NCBI GenBank assembly: GCA_905147135.1 | Contig: LR990041.1 | Span: 16,181,907 to 16,245,906 of the forward strand | Reading direction: 5' to 3' | DNA length: 64,000 bases | DNA from: Blastobasis lacticolella | Taxonomy: Eukaryota > Arthropoda > Insecta > Lepidoptera > Blastobasidae | In this document: piece after piece, positions 34,518 through 44,512 of the stretch | Numbering within the stretch: position 1 is the stretch's first letter | Layout of the letters: each line of letters begins with the position of its first letter | Notes under the pieces: model-generated | Seen by the model: the letters and a program-made list of their open reading frames with translations, nothing else | Database searches by the model: none | What the model was told of the DNA's origin: nothing | Position numbers and translations under genes: made by a program

Positions 34518-36269
34518 ATGTCTCTTTTCGGGATTTTAACTAATTTTGACCATAATGTACAAACGTGGCAGACTTATAAAAATCGGCTAAATCAGTGGTT
34601 CATTGCTAATGACATCGACGTAGTGAAGGACCCTGTTGGTATCAAACGAAGAGCAATACTCTTAAGTGCACTCAGTGACAGTACATACAGGCTAGCTTCA
34701 GACTTAGCACTGCCCAAACGGCTAGAGGAAGTACCCTATGAAGATGTACTGATCATTTTAGATAAACATTTCACACCGTCTACCTGTGGATTCGGCGAGC
34801 GTTATACCTTTTACTCCGCGATACAAAATCCAGGGGAGTCCTATGCAGATTGGGCCGCGAGGATTCGTGGTCTCACGGCGCAGTGCAATTTCAAGAACGT
34901 TGAAGAGGCACTGAGAGACCGATTCGTCATGGGAATGTTGCCGGGAGCGGAAAAGGATAAGCTGTTTGCGCAGAATATGGACGAGCTGACGCTGGCTAAA
35001 GCGGTGGAGTTGGCGAATAGCGTGCGCAGTGCGCGCTGTGGAGCGGGCGCGGCGGCGGCGGCGGCGCAGGCCCCGGCCGCCGAACTGTTCAGGATCGCCA
35101 GTGGCGCGCGCGCCGCCAGCACCGCCAGCGGGCCCGGCGGCACCGGCGGCACCGGCGGCACCGGCCGGAGCAAGTCGGCGTGTTCGGTGTGCGGCTATAC
35201 GAATCACGATTCGTCGCAGTGTCGGTTTGCAAAATACCGTTGTAAAAAGTGTAATGCGAAGGGTCATTTGCGACGAATGTGTAAAAAAATTAACTTCGTG
35301 GAAAACGACGGTGTTGGCCAGAGCGATGACGATTGTGACGGTGAGTTATTTTATATAAGATCACTAAAAGGGGAACCAATGACTGAACTGATTTTAATAA
35401 ACGGTATCCAGTTAAGGTTTCAGGTAGATAGTGGTTCCGCGGTCACGGTGATTTCCGATCGTACTTATAAATTAAAATTTAACGAAGTGCCTTTGTCTTT
35501 AACTAAAAAGCGGTTGCTTACATATACGGGGGATAATATCGAGTGTTTAGGGGTTATGCAGTTACCATTCACCTACATGGGTGAAACACACACTCTTAGT
35601 GTTTTCGTGGTCCGCGACGGTGGTCCGCCACTCCTTGGCCGTGACTTCATTTCGCAGTTTAGGTTAGAAATGCTACCAATTAATTTTTGTAATTTATCGA
35701 GTAAGTTTCCCGATCAACTTAGCAGCAAATATCCATCGGTATTTTCTAACGAATTAGGAACATTCAATAAATACAAAGTAAAATTGCAATTAAAAGCGGA
35801 TGCAAAACCAATTTTTTTTAAACCTCGCCCCGTAGCCTATGCATTAAAAAGTAAAGTAACCGCGGAAATAGATAGATTAGTTAACATAGGTGTACTTAAA
35901 CCGGTCCAATATTCGAAGTATGCGTCTCCGATTGTGCCCGTGTTAAAACGTAATGGATGTATTCGGCTGTGTGCGGACTATTCCGTTACCATTAATAAAC
36001 AGCTGATTATCGAGCAGTATCCGTTGCCGACGGCACACGAGCTATTTACAAAACTTCATGGCGGTCAGCAATTCAGTAAGCTGGATCTCACGCAAGCCTT
36101 CGCACAGTTTGTTTTAGATGACGACTCGCAAATGATTACCTGCATTAATACACATCGCGGCTTATTCAAGTACACACGGCTGGTATTTGGCATGGCCAGC
36201 GCGCCGGCGATTTTCCAGCGCGCTATGGAGTGCATGTTATCCGGGTTGGAGGGGTCTTGTGCATGCTAG
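34518..36269 (+). pseudogene. mag-type gypsy Gag, protease and RT N-terminal part
   Basis: ATG at 34518 (MSLFGILTN) is the natural start; the frame is open further upstream into the LTR but without need. The first 180 residues are a capsid-like Gag. An Ala/Gly/Thr-rich linker follows, then two CX2CX4HX4C knuckles (CSVCGYTNHDSSQC and CKKCNAKGHLRRMC) that bind RNA. A retropepsin motif VDSGSA is followed by LLGRDF. The RT begins with SPIVPVLKRNG, RLCADYS and SKLDLTQAFAQF (motif A). Gag and Pol share one frame, as in other mag-type elements. A one-base frame change near 36250 ends the frame just before the YxDD box. Confidence 0.9.
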
Positions 36270-36565
36270 ATGACGTGTTGATTACGGGCGCTGACCGGCA
36301 GCAACATTTACAGCGTCTGCATGCGGTGCTTCAGAGGCTCCAGGATGCGGGGTTGACGTTACAGACGGAAAAATGTCTCTTTTTTCAAGACGAATTAGAG
36401 TATTTAGGATATACTATAAATAAACACGGATTAAAAAAGTCACCGCAAAAGGTTAAAGCCATCATCGACGCACCCGTTCCAACGAATGTTAATACTTTAC
36501 AATCATTTCTCGGTTTAGTAAACTATTACAGAAGTTTTGTGCCTCAGGCATCTACCTTTGTATAA
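36230..36565 (+). pseudogene. mag-type gypsy RT C-terminal part
   Basis: The frame continues the RT after the break at about 36250. The active-site box reads MLDD in VLCMLDDVLITG; Tyr or Phe is usual at the first position, so Met is unusual. Then come LQTEKCLFFQDELEYLGY and the conserved LQSFLGLVNYYRSFVP. It ends near 36550, where the next frame takes over with what looks like a short deletion. Confidence 0.85.
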
Positions 36566-37334
36566 TTTACTTCAAAAAAGTAGTAAATGGTGTTGGAACG
36601 AGGAGCATGATAAGGCTTTTAAAATGATAAAAAACGTTTTGTCTTCAGATCAAGTGCTCGCTCATTTTAACAACAATGCAAAATTAATATTAACTGTAGA
36701 TGCATCGCCATATGGGCTTGGTGCAATATTGTCCCAGATAGATGAACATAATATCGAGCGGCCCGTGTCTTATGCTTCCCGTACGTTAAATTCCGCGGAG
36801 AAAAATTATTCACAGATCCAAAAGGAAGCTACTGCCATAATATTTGGAGTTAAGCGTTTTCACCAGTATTTATATGGACGGGCAACGCCGTTCATATTGC
36901 GTACGGATCATAAGCCGTTATTATCCATATTCGGCCCTTATCGCGGCATTCCCGAGGTATCTGCCAATCGGTTGCAGCGATACGCAATGTTTCTTAGCGC
37001 CTACAGTTACACTATAGAATACGTGCGTAGCAGTGATAACAGCGCTGATTACCTATCCCGCGCGAGCCTGCCCGCCTCGGCCAAGCCGGCGCGGGGGCGC
37101 GGCGCGGGCGCGGTCGAGGCGGACGGGGCTTTAGAGGACCGCGCATCTTATATTCATTTCGTAACGGATGGTAGTATGCCTGTTACGTTAAATGCATTAC
37201 GAGAGCAAATACAGAAAGACGTCGTATTAAACAAGGTAGTAAAAAATGTTCTAAATGGGTGGCCGACAAAAAATTCGGATATGGTGTTGAAACCTTATTT
37301 TCTATGTCGATCGCAGTTATCCTTGGAAAATTGA
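36537..37334 (+). pseudogene. mag-type gypsy RNase H part
   Basis: After the second frame break the sequence has NLLQKSSKWCWNEEHDKAF and the RNase H domain: LTVDASPYGLGAIL (first Asp), EKNYSQIQKEATAII (Glu) and LRTDHKPL (second Asp). The tail DNSADYLSRA is followed by an Ala/Gly/Arg-rich spacer (37070-37130). A TGA at 37332-37334 interrupts the frame; the same frame continues into the integrase seven bases later, so this is a nonsense mutation, not a domain boundary. Confidence 0.85.
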
Positions 37335-37340
37335 TGTTTA

Positions 37341-38681
37341 ATGCGTGGTCACAAAGTAGTTATACCAAAAGCACTGATACCTACAATCATATCAGAACTC
37401 CATAGGTCACATTTAGGTATAGTCAAGTGCAAAGCGGAAGCTCGTAGTAGATTCTGGTTCCCAGGAATAGATGCTGCGATTGAAAAAATGATAGCGGATT
37501 GTGCAGTGTGCGTGCAACTGCGCTCATCACCGGCGCGCGCGCCGCTGGCTGTTTGGCCCTTTCCGCCCCAGCTGTTTTATAGAATCCATATAGATTTCCT
37601 GGGCCCTATTAGTAACTACACTTACCTGGTGATAGTCGATGCATATACTAAATGGGTTGAAGCGTACCGAATGACAGGCACAGCTACATCAAACGTTATT
37701 TGTAAATTGAATGAATTTATGTCTCGATTTGGCATACCGCACACTTTGGTTAGTGACAATGGCACGGCGTTTACATCCCGCGAGTTCGGGCTGTTCTGCG
37801 CGTCGAACGGCATCGCGCACGTGACGTCGCCCGCGTACCACCCGGCCAGCAATGGGCAGGCGGAGAGTTACGTCAAAATAGTCAAAAAGGGTATTAAAAC
37901 GTGCATTCTGAGCTCTTCAAGTGTTAAAGATTGCGACAATAAATTACTTGAATACCTTTTTGACTACAGGAACTCTGTTCATTCGGTGACGAATTCTTCG
38001 CCTGCGCAGCTGGTATTTGGTAGTATATTACGGTCTCGATTGGACCTAATTAATCCAAAACCGCCTGCACTCTCGTCTATCGATCTGGCCAAAACCGTGA
38101 AAAATAAACAGTGCTTGCAGAGTGATAGCTATCGTGGACAAAATAACGTGCGTTTTGTACTAAACGATCAAATTCTGTATAAGAAAAATACGACTAGTGA
38201 TAAGTTTGAATGGCTAAAGGGGACTGTTGTGAAGAAAATAGGAAAAGTCACCTACTTGATTAAAGATAATATAACTTCATCAATATTTAAAAAACATAAA
38301 GACCAACTGTTACTCAATAAAGGCACCATTAATAGTACCCATAACTGGGAGAGCCCCATAACCATGGAAGACCTAAGCTCAGGGCCCCGCACAGACAGCC
38401 CAATGGCTCTGGAAGATTCTGAGCGTCCACCAGCGGAGAGAACGGCCGCATCGTTTCCGCGCGTACAGTCCGCGCTGGCCAGCCCGGCGAGCCCGGCCAG
38501 CCCGGCCAGCCCGGCGAGGCCGCGGCCTTCACCCCCGGGGGAGGAGGATGACTTCCACGAGGCAAGGGAGGACGCGGCCTTAGACCCTGAAGCGGGCCAA
38601 CCACACCAGCCCGTTAGAACCGCAGGGCAAGGGCTATTATTACGTAATGTGCCAAAAGTCGACTATAAACAGTTTTATTAA
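37341..38681 (+). pseudogene. mag-type gypsy integrase part
   Basis: The zinc-binding region has LHRSHLG and, 30 residues on, CAVC (HHCC). The core has HIDFLGP (D), LVSDNGTAF (D) and NGQAESYVK (E), so the DDE triad is intact. A C-terminal domain with LNDQILYKKN and a Ser-Pro-Ala-rich tail (SPASPASPASPARPRPSP) follow, to TAA at 38679. Length beyond the core is ordinary for the family apart from the low-complexity tail. No env-like ORF follows. Confidence 0.9.
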
Positions 38682-38699
38682 CTATACCTGTATTACATG

Positions 38700-38984
38700 T
38701 GTAGCGACATCTATCGCTCCACTAGGGAAACTCAACGATACTCACATTACGAGTACACGAACACAAGGTTGGCAAGCATCCGCACATAGATGGCGCTAAC
38801 AATCCTACATCGCGCTAGAGAAATGTGCCAACTTCCACGACATATATACAACTTCCGACGATCAACTGTCGGGGCCCTTGGTCCCCTGGTCACAACACCC
38901 GGCCAGGTGGGTAATTACCCTTTTCCACCTTCTCCCTATCTTCGCTTGCCAACATTGGCGGCTACCATTATCCTGCACCGCCAA
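38700..38984 (+). repeat. 5' LTR of TRIM-like element
   Basis: Matches 39289-39571 with a few substitutions and one-base indels. It includes CATAGATGGCGCTAAC and AACACCCGGCCAGGTGGGTA. Confidence 0.85.
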
Positions 38985-38986
38985 AG

Positions 38987-39004
38987 TGGTGACCCCGACG
39001 TGAT
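38987..39004 (+). promoter_or_regulatory. Primer binding site, tRNA-Trp type
   Basis: TGGTGACCCCGACGTGAT is the exact complement of the 3' end of animal tRNA-Trp, ATCACGTCGGGGTCA plus CCA, over all 18 bases. The tRNA end is from memory of the conserved sequence. Confidence 0.75.
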
Positions 39005-39288
39005 CCTTACGTCTTCCCTACCTGACTCCCGCACACAGCAGTCACAGCCTTGACCATAGTCGGCACAACGCGTGCTTCCTGGTCGTTCACCTGCGGCATC
39101 TCGCTGTCCCCACCCAGTCTCGACTCACTGCAGACTTGGGAACAGCATCGCTTCGGCACAGCTCACAGCGCAACCTCACGCCAGAGCTACGCCATTGCTC
39201 ACCGCATCGCCAGACTGATTACGCTTCATACGTCAGCTTCAGCGTTTCTCGCTTCGGTATCGACCTCCAGTCTCCGGGGGGGGAGTAC

Positions 39289-39571
39289 TGTAGCGACATC
39301 TATCGCTCCACTAGGGAAACTCAACGATACTCACATTACGAGTACACGAACACAAGGTTGGCAAGCATCCGCACATAGATGGCGCTAACAATCCTACATC
39401 GCGCTAGAGAAATGTGCCAACTTCCACGGCATATATACAACTTCCGACGATCAACTGTCGGGCCCTTGGTCCCCTGGTCACAACACCCGGCCAGGTGGGT
39501 AATTACCCTTTTCTACCTTCTCCCCATCTTCGCTTGCCAACATTGGCGGCTATGTTATCCCGCACCGCTAA
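39289..39571 (+). repeat. 3' LTR of TRIM-like element
   Basis: See the 5' LTR. It is followed by ACATG (39572-39576), which repeats 38695-38699. Confidence 0.85.
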
Positions 39572-39724
39572 ACATGTATTATCTGTTCGTTACATCGTAT
39601 ATTATCATAAGTACCTAAATGTTAGGTATGTATTAACCTAGAATAGTGCAACAGGTGTTATACCATAGTATACCTGTTTGGGTGGATATTTCGTACTCTA
39701 TGACTTGTATGTGTATAGTAAACT

Positions 39725-39734
39725 AAGAGGAGGG
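39725..39734 (+). promoter_or_regulatory. Polypurine tract of gypsy element
   Basis: AAGAGGAGGG lies one base before the 3' LTR start TGTTG at 39736. It primes plus-strand DNA synthesis. Confidence 0.8.
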
Positions 39735-39735
39735 T

Positions 39736-39844
39736 TGTTGTATATGCGTACCTACTTCTAATATCTACATACGATGTATCCTACCTACCTAGCAAATAAA
39801 CAGTGTGCTGTTAACCAGTGGTCGTTTCACTCGCCTACACAATA
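39736..39844 (+). repeat. 3' LTR of mag-type gypsy element
   Basis: 109 bp, by eye identical to 34358-34466, followed by ATCTC and then the continuation of LINE copy A. Confidence 0.9.
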
Positions 39845-40816
39845 ATCTCATTGAAGCGGCGGATGAAGCGAGGGGGATTTCAATGCCCACCACCAAGAGT
39901 GGCTTTTCCCATACCGGGTGACCAATAATGCTGGGAGAGAGGCGCGAAAACTAGCTCTGTCGCTAGATCTCACCCAGCTAGTAAACTGCGCCACGAGGGT
40001 ACCGGATGTCGACTCCCATTCCGCCAATTGCTTAGACCTTCTGCTGACAACTGATCCGGACAGGCACTCAGTATCGGTTTCCGCACCACTGGGTACATCT
40101 GGGTGAAATCTGTATACGTCTATTCCCCACCCGAGCAAAGCCCATGCAACCCCCGACGGGTGTGTCAAATCTCAACTTTGGACAGTACATCGAATCAAAA
40201 GCCAATACTGCTGCAAAAAAGCTTGGAATCCTCTCGAAGGTCAAGCGGTACTTCACTTCAAGGCAGTTGCTTCAATTACATCAAGCACAAGTCCGATCTT
40301 GCATGGAGTACTGCTGCCACCTCTGGGATGGATCAGCCAAATACCAACTGGCTGCTTTGGATTCGGTGGAAAAACGTGCAAAGAGATTAATTTGTGATCC
40401 GCAGTTAATTGAGGCTAAGCTGGCAGAGGCAGAGCCTCGAGCATCGGCGTAGGGTTGCGCGTTTGTCGGTTTTCTACAAGTTGCACTTCGGGGAGTGTGC
40501 GAAGCAGTTGCACGACCTCATTCCGCCGGCCCCTTTCCGCCATCGGGAGACGCGATCCGGGCGAGTGCTTCATCCTTATGTCGTAGATCTTTCAACTATC
40601 CGCATGAGCCGCTTTGGCTCGACTTTTATAATGCGCACGGCAACGGGAATGCGTTGCCTGCGAGTGTGTTCCCTGATCGATATAATCTGGATGCGTTCAA
40701 GGCTAGAGTGAATAGACTTTTCCTAGACAGGCATGCTCCATCATCGACCGCATCGTCACTTACCACCAGGTGACGTGGCGGTCAATTGCCTGGCTAGTAA
40801 AGTAATAAAAAAATAG
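39845..40816 (+). pseudogene. LINE copy A, 3' part with a 1.5-kb internal deletion
   Basis: The sequence resumes the endonuclease (NCATRVPDVDSHSANCLDLL, with FNAHHQEW-type sequence just before). It has lost about 30 bp after GAAGCGAGGG compared with copy B, and also the SDH box region. At about 40169 it jumps from the endonuclease/RT junction (CCCCGACGGGTGTG) straight to the post-RT region (TCAAATCTCAACTTTGGACAG), which in copy B is roughly 1.5 kb downstream. The RT core is therefore absent. The 3' end has [30 protein letters not shown] and an A7 stretch near 40809. Frames shift near 40430. Confidence 0.85.
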
Positions 40817-40956
40817 TGAAAATGACAAATCTATAAAAATTAATTATTATTTGCCAAAAGGCAGATCTGTTTAATTTTAAGTAAGGTATTTGTAATTTTG
40901 TCCAGAATGGATATTTTTGTTGTTGAGAGTTGAATTAACATTAATAGTTTATTATT

Positions 40957-41091
40957 TCACGTCTCGTCGAGGCAAGTTGTGACCAAAATGCTGGCCTTTA
41001 TTTAGCACAGCGTTTGAGCGTTGCCATTCAACGTGGCAATGCCGTCAGCATTTTGGGCACCTTGCCTAATGGCAGCGGTTTATTAGATTAG
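40957..41091 (+). repeat. 3' remnant of the RLE-type LINE family
   Basis: One frame encodes SRLVEASCDQNAGLYLAQR followed by LSVAIQRGNAVSILGTLPNG and a stop at 41089. This aligns with the C-terminus of the 9.6-12.6 kb element (QRLSLAIQRGNAASLLGTF). Only about 45 codons survive, so this is a strongly 5'-truncated copy. It lies about 140 bp after the end of LINE copy A. Confidence 0.8.
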
Positions 41092-41321
41092 TTATTTTTT
41101 TCAGTTTTAAATTAATTTTACTCTTAGATTAACCTAGTTTTAGTTAGTTAAGTAATATTTTATCTTCCACTAATATTGTACCAAAATAGTAGTTTATGCA
41201 ACTGTCATTTAAAAGGGGGTATTAAAACATGAGTGTCTGTTTATCAAACGAGGCGTAGCCGTGTATGATAATAGTTTGACACGAGTGTTTTAATACCTAA
41301 TTATATGCCGTTGCATACACT

Positions 41322-41851
41322 ACTTTATCTACACTCATATTTTTATGTTAAAATATCGTACCTATAATTTTCTCAACATTGCTGGAAGTAAGCTGCGAGT
41401 CAGTTCTGTTGTATCTACGAGTCGAGGATACCAAGCGGCGGGAAATTCACTTTACTACTTTCATGTTTATCTAATTATTTGCTTCAGACAATAAAAAACA
41501 TTCACAAACACAAATTACAACAATTAAAAAAAATATTCTGTTTAGCGGGAAAATAATTACACACAAATATAAACAGGAAAATTTGAATCTTGAATTTGTC
41601 AAAGACATTTAGTTATTCAACCCACATTGAGCCGTGTCTCGGCGCCCGACAAAAATTTAAAAAATTAAAAGTGTTGCATAATGATTAAAAAGTTATTTTA
41701 CATTACAACTGTAATGAAATTAGTATGGGAAATGCTGTATCGAAAAGTATTTTTTTTTTTCATTTTATAGACTGGCGTGAAAAAAGTGTATCCTTAAACA
41801 ACTGTTTTCGAATATGAAATTGGAACATTACGCTATGAGTGTAGATAAAGT
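41322..41851. mobile_element. 530-bp segment bounded by 18-bp perfect inverted repeats
   Basis: ACTTTATCTACACTCATA at 41322-41339 is exactly complementary to 41834-41851. A further inverted pair, GGTATTAAAACA near 41217 and TGTTTTAATACC near 41286, lies just outside on the left. No transposase frame is present and the target duplication was not resolved. Probably a non-autonomous DNA transposon or two overlapping ones. Confidence 0.5.
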
Positions 41852-41859
41852 TTATTATG

Positions 41860-44510
41860 TTATTAAAAAGAAGTAGGTAGTAGTAGTAGTAATAGTAGTT
41901 TGTTCCTTATTGTATAAAAAAGAATTATAACTGATTATTTTATGTAAGATAAGCTTGTAACATACAACCAAAATATTATAATATAGTGTTTAGTACTTAG
42001 AGAGCGCGATCTGCGGCATTTTCTAGAAAGCTAGCCTGGAAAATAGCTCATATATGAATAAAAGTTTGAATTCCTCAATAACTTCATTACACTCTAGTCG
42101 CAACGTAAGGGGTACAGTAAAAGATCATATTATCACTAAAGTGCTCTCACATAATAAAAAAGCTAAGAACCTAGGACCCAATTGCGCGCACACTCGAATG
42201 CGCCAAGCCTTATAGATTCCTCCCTCGCGTGAAGTAATCGTGTTCACTGAAATTGAGTCTGCGAGTTTCGGCGTGACGCGTTATCGGATTTGTCCGCACG
42301 CGTCCGGAATCCTTCCAGACTCGTCTGGAAATCTGGCAAGTCTGGGAATCTAGACTCTAGCAAGTCTTGGTGCAGCTGCATTCGGGCCGCGTACGAGAGT
42401 TGCGATAAAAACGTGCTAACGCTTGCGCGGGTTGTAGGTATTTTTATGAGACGGTGACAACTTGTGTTCAGAAGTTATAGATTGGAAAGGACAAATTTGT
42501 TTGGATTGTAGATGATTATGACTGTCGATATTGGAAATTTTGTAGGTATGTCCATATTCAATAATGTTACCAGACAGACTACTGTATATGTGTGTGTAGG
42601 TATATGGTAGTTGTAACAGGTAGAGAACCCAGGTGGAGCATGGTTCCGGGAAGCAAAAAATAAATACTGAAGTGGCACTTTAGAGACTTCAATATAATTT
42701 AAATTTCAAATATAGACATACTACGAAGTGAACCTATTAGCAGCCAAGTGTATGATATATACTATTTTACAAAAAGTAACTTACAATTATATTCTACTAC
42801 GTTAAAAGAATATCTTTTTAGACAAGAAATTTAGCTTCAGTGATATTGTAAAAAAGACAACCGACAGAACAAACGCATACGAATACATAACAGAACATAT
42901 TTTCCAATGGCGTTTATTAAAATTCATACAAACTAACAATATCACCTAAAATCTGAAAGACGTCGGCTGTTTAACATTACAGATGACAGCGCATGTATTA
43001 TTCATCGCTTAGTTCCAAGTAAAACTTGCGCCAATAAGTTGGGAACTAACGCCGTGAGATGAACTTGGTCGCGATAGGTTCAATTTACATTTTAATTGGA
43101 TATCGCCGGCTCCGCGGACGCTATTACGAACACTTTTAATTATGGGGTTAAAGAGAGCCCGTTTGAAAGCCTGTTATTGACTTTTCTTTTTGCGCTGGGT
43201 TAGTACCTAAGGGGCTTTTCTGTACATCAATGCTGGCTTGGTCGTCTTATCTATGCTTGGCATAATTACCGCTAGCGTGAAATTTACCTATACTTATGTA
43301 TTGGACTTCGATTGACAGCTCGTAGTTATACGACGATTAGAGATAATACTAGATAATCGTTAATTCTGTCGTTTTCCGACATAAATTAAAAAGAAAAAAG
43401 TCGGAATAGATGACGTCGATTAGACACGATTAGAGCAAGAGAGCCTTTACAGAGCGCTACTGGTCTAGTGGCCTCGTGCTTGCGAGACCGATAGCCAAGG
43501 TTAAGCAATGACTATGGTAGCAATGTCCAGGAACTGGTGGCCGTTTTGTACTTTGTGCTTTGAGGCTAGTCGAATTTAGCATCGCAACGAGCTCGCCACT
43601 CGTTAATACTATTGGCGAAGCAAGGTTAACCAAGGTCTTTCGCCGGAGACTGGTTGAACAGTTAAGAGCCCCCTGACGGGGAATATTTTATATATGAAAA
43701 TTTTAGGCTTTAGAATTTTTGTATTTTATTCATTTTTCGCCGGAATTATTATATAGTTTATTATATATTTATTATAGATAGGTACCTACTACTATTACCC
43801 ATTATTTTTTTCTATTCATGTCAAATGCATTAGAATTGTATCTAAGCAAGGTTTTCTAGTGAGATGGAACGAACAACACTTTCTTCTTTATAACCTAGAT
43901 CAGAAAACCTGTTTGACTGTTTACCTTTCTCTATTTCAAAAAGAAAATCGCAAAACACATATACCACCGAAAATCTCAGGCCAAACAGAACCCAAACCCC
44001 CGAAAGAATGCCAAGTGGCGGTGCCCGCAAACACAAACACTGTAACAATAACGAGAATCACTCGGATAGAAAGCAAGCAGGAGCGGGTAGCGGCGCAAAT
44101 GAGCTATACCTACCGCTAATTTGCGGCGGCGAGACGCAAACACTGCGCACCGTGGCGCGCCATTTTGAAAATATCGCACTAAGCGCGATGTTTTTAACCC
44201 TTGACCAAAAAAGGGGGTATTATAAGTTTGACGTGTGTCTTTGGGGCTTTGTGTGTCTGTCTGTGGCATCTTATTCTTAATGGATGGACCGATTTGGATG
44301 CGGTTTTCTCTATTTTAAAGCCAGTTTAATCGAGATGGTTCTTATCGTTATTATAATCGATTCTGTAATTTAGAAAATATTTGAGTTTAACTAAAGTTGG
44401 TTGGGGTTTATTTTTAAACGACTTCAAAAATGGAGCGGGTTCTCAATTCATCAGAAGTTTTTTTTTATGTATGTACCGATTTAGAACATTCTTTCTTTTG
44501 TTTGAAAGGG
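41860..44510. other. No gene recognised
   Basis: AT-rich DNA. 43465-43560 (GATAGCCAAGGTTAAGCAATG..GGAACTGGTGGCCG) faintly resembles a 5S-rRNA-derived SINE. 44205-44350 is a dispersed repeat related to 29975-30060. No supported ORF. Confidence 0.3.
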
Positions 44511-44512
44511 TA

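Larger units (their letters stand above)
38700..39571 (+). mobile_element. TRIM-like non-autonomous LTR element nested in gypsy 3' UTR
   Basis: The 5' LTR is 38700-38984 (285 bp) and the 3' LTR 39289-39571 (283 bp), starting TGTAGCGACATCTATCG. A primer site at 38987-39004 and a polypurine tract GGGGGGGGAGTAC at 39276-39288 frame an internal region of only 304 bp with no protein domain. The 5-bp duplication ACATG lies at 38695-38699 and 39572-39576. LTRs differ at roughly ten positions including single-base indels. It needs RT and integrase from another element. The larger parent was not seen in this window. Confidence 0.85.
34358..39844 (+). mobile_element. mag-type Ty3/gypsy retrotransposon, nested in LINE copy A
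   Basis: The element runs 109-bp LTR, primer site, Gag-Pol, 3' UTR, polypurine tract and 109-bp LTR, flanked by a 5-bp duplication ATCTC. Length is 5,487 bp; without the 872-bp inner insertion plus its 5-bp duplication it is about 4.61 kb, close to the 4.6 kb known for Bombyx mag. LTRs look identical, so the insertion seems recent, yet Pol carries two frame breaks, one stop and a MLDD box. Either the copy was made from a defective template with help in trans, or the breaks are sequencing errors. Confidence 0.9.

Noticed and set aside
34758..35358. Minus and alternative-frame ORFs over the gypsy Gag
   Set aside because: GC-rich linker of Gag keeps other frames open; the Gag frame has zinc knuckles and continues into protease.
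39050..39388. 112-codon and 80-codon ORFs over the TRIM interior and 3' LTR
   Set aside because: They cross the LTR boundary, differ between the two LTR copies and have no domain.
43465..43560. 5S-rRNA-derived SINE
   Set aside because: Only short motifs (GGTTAAGCAATG, GGTGGCCG) resemble 5S; no full promoter box set could be aligned by eye.
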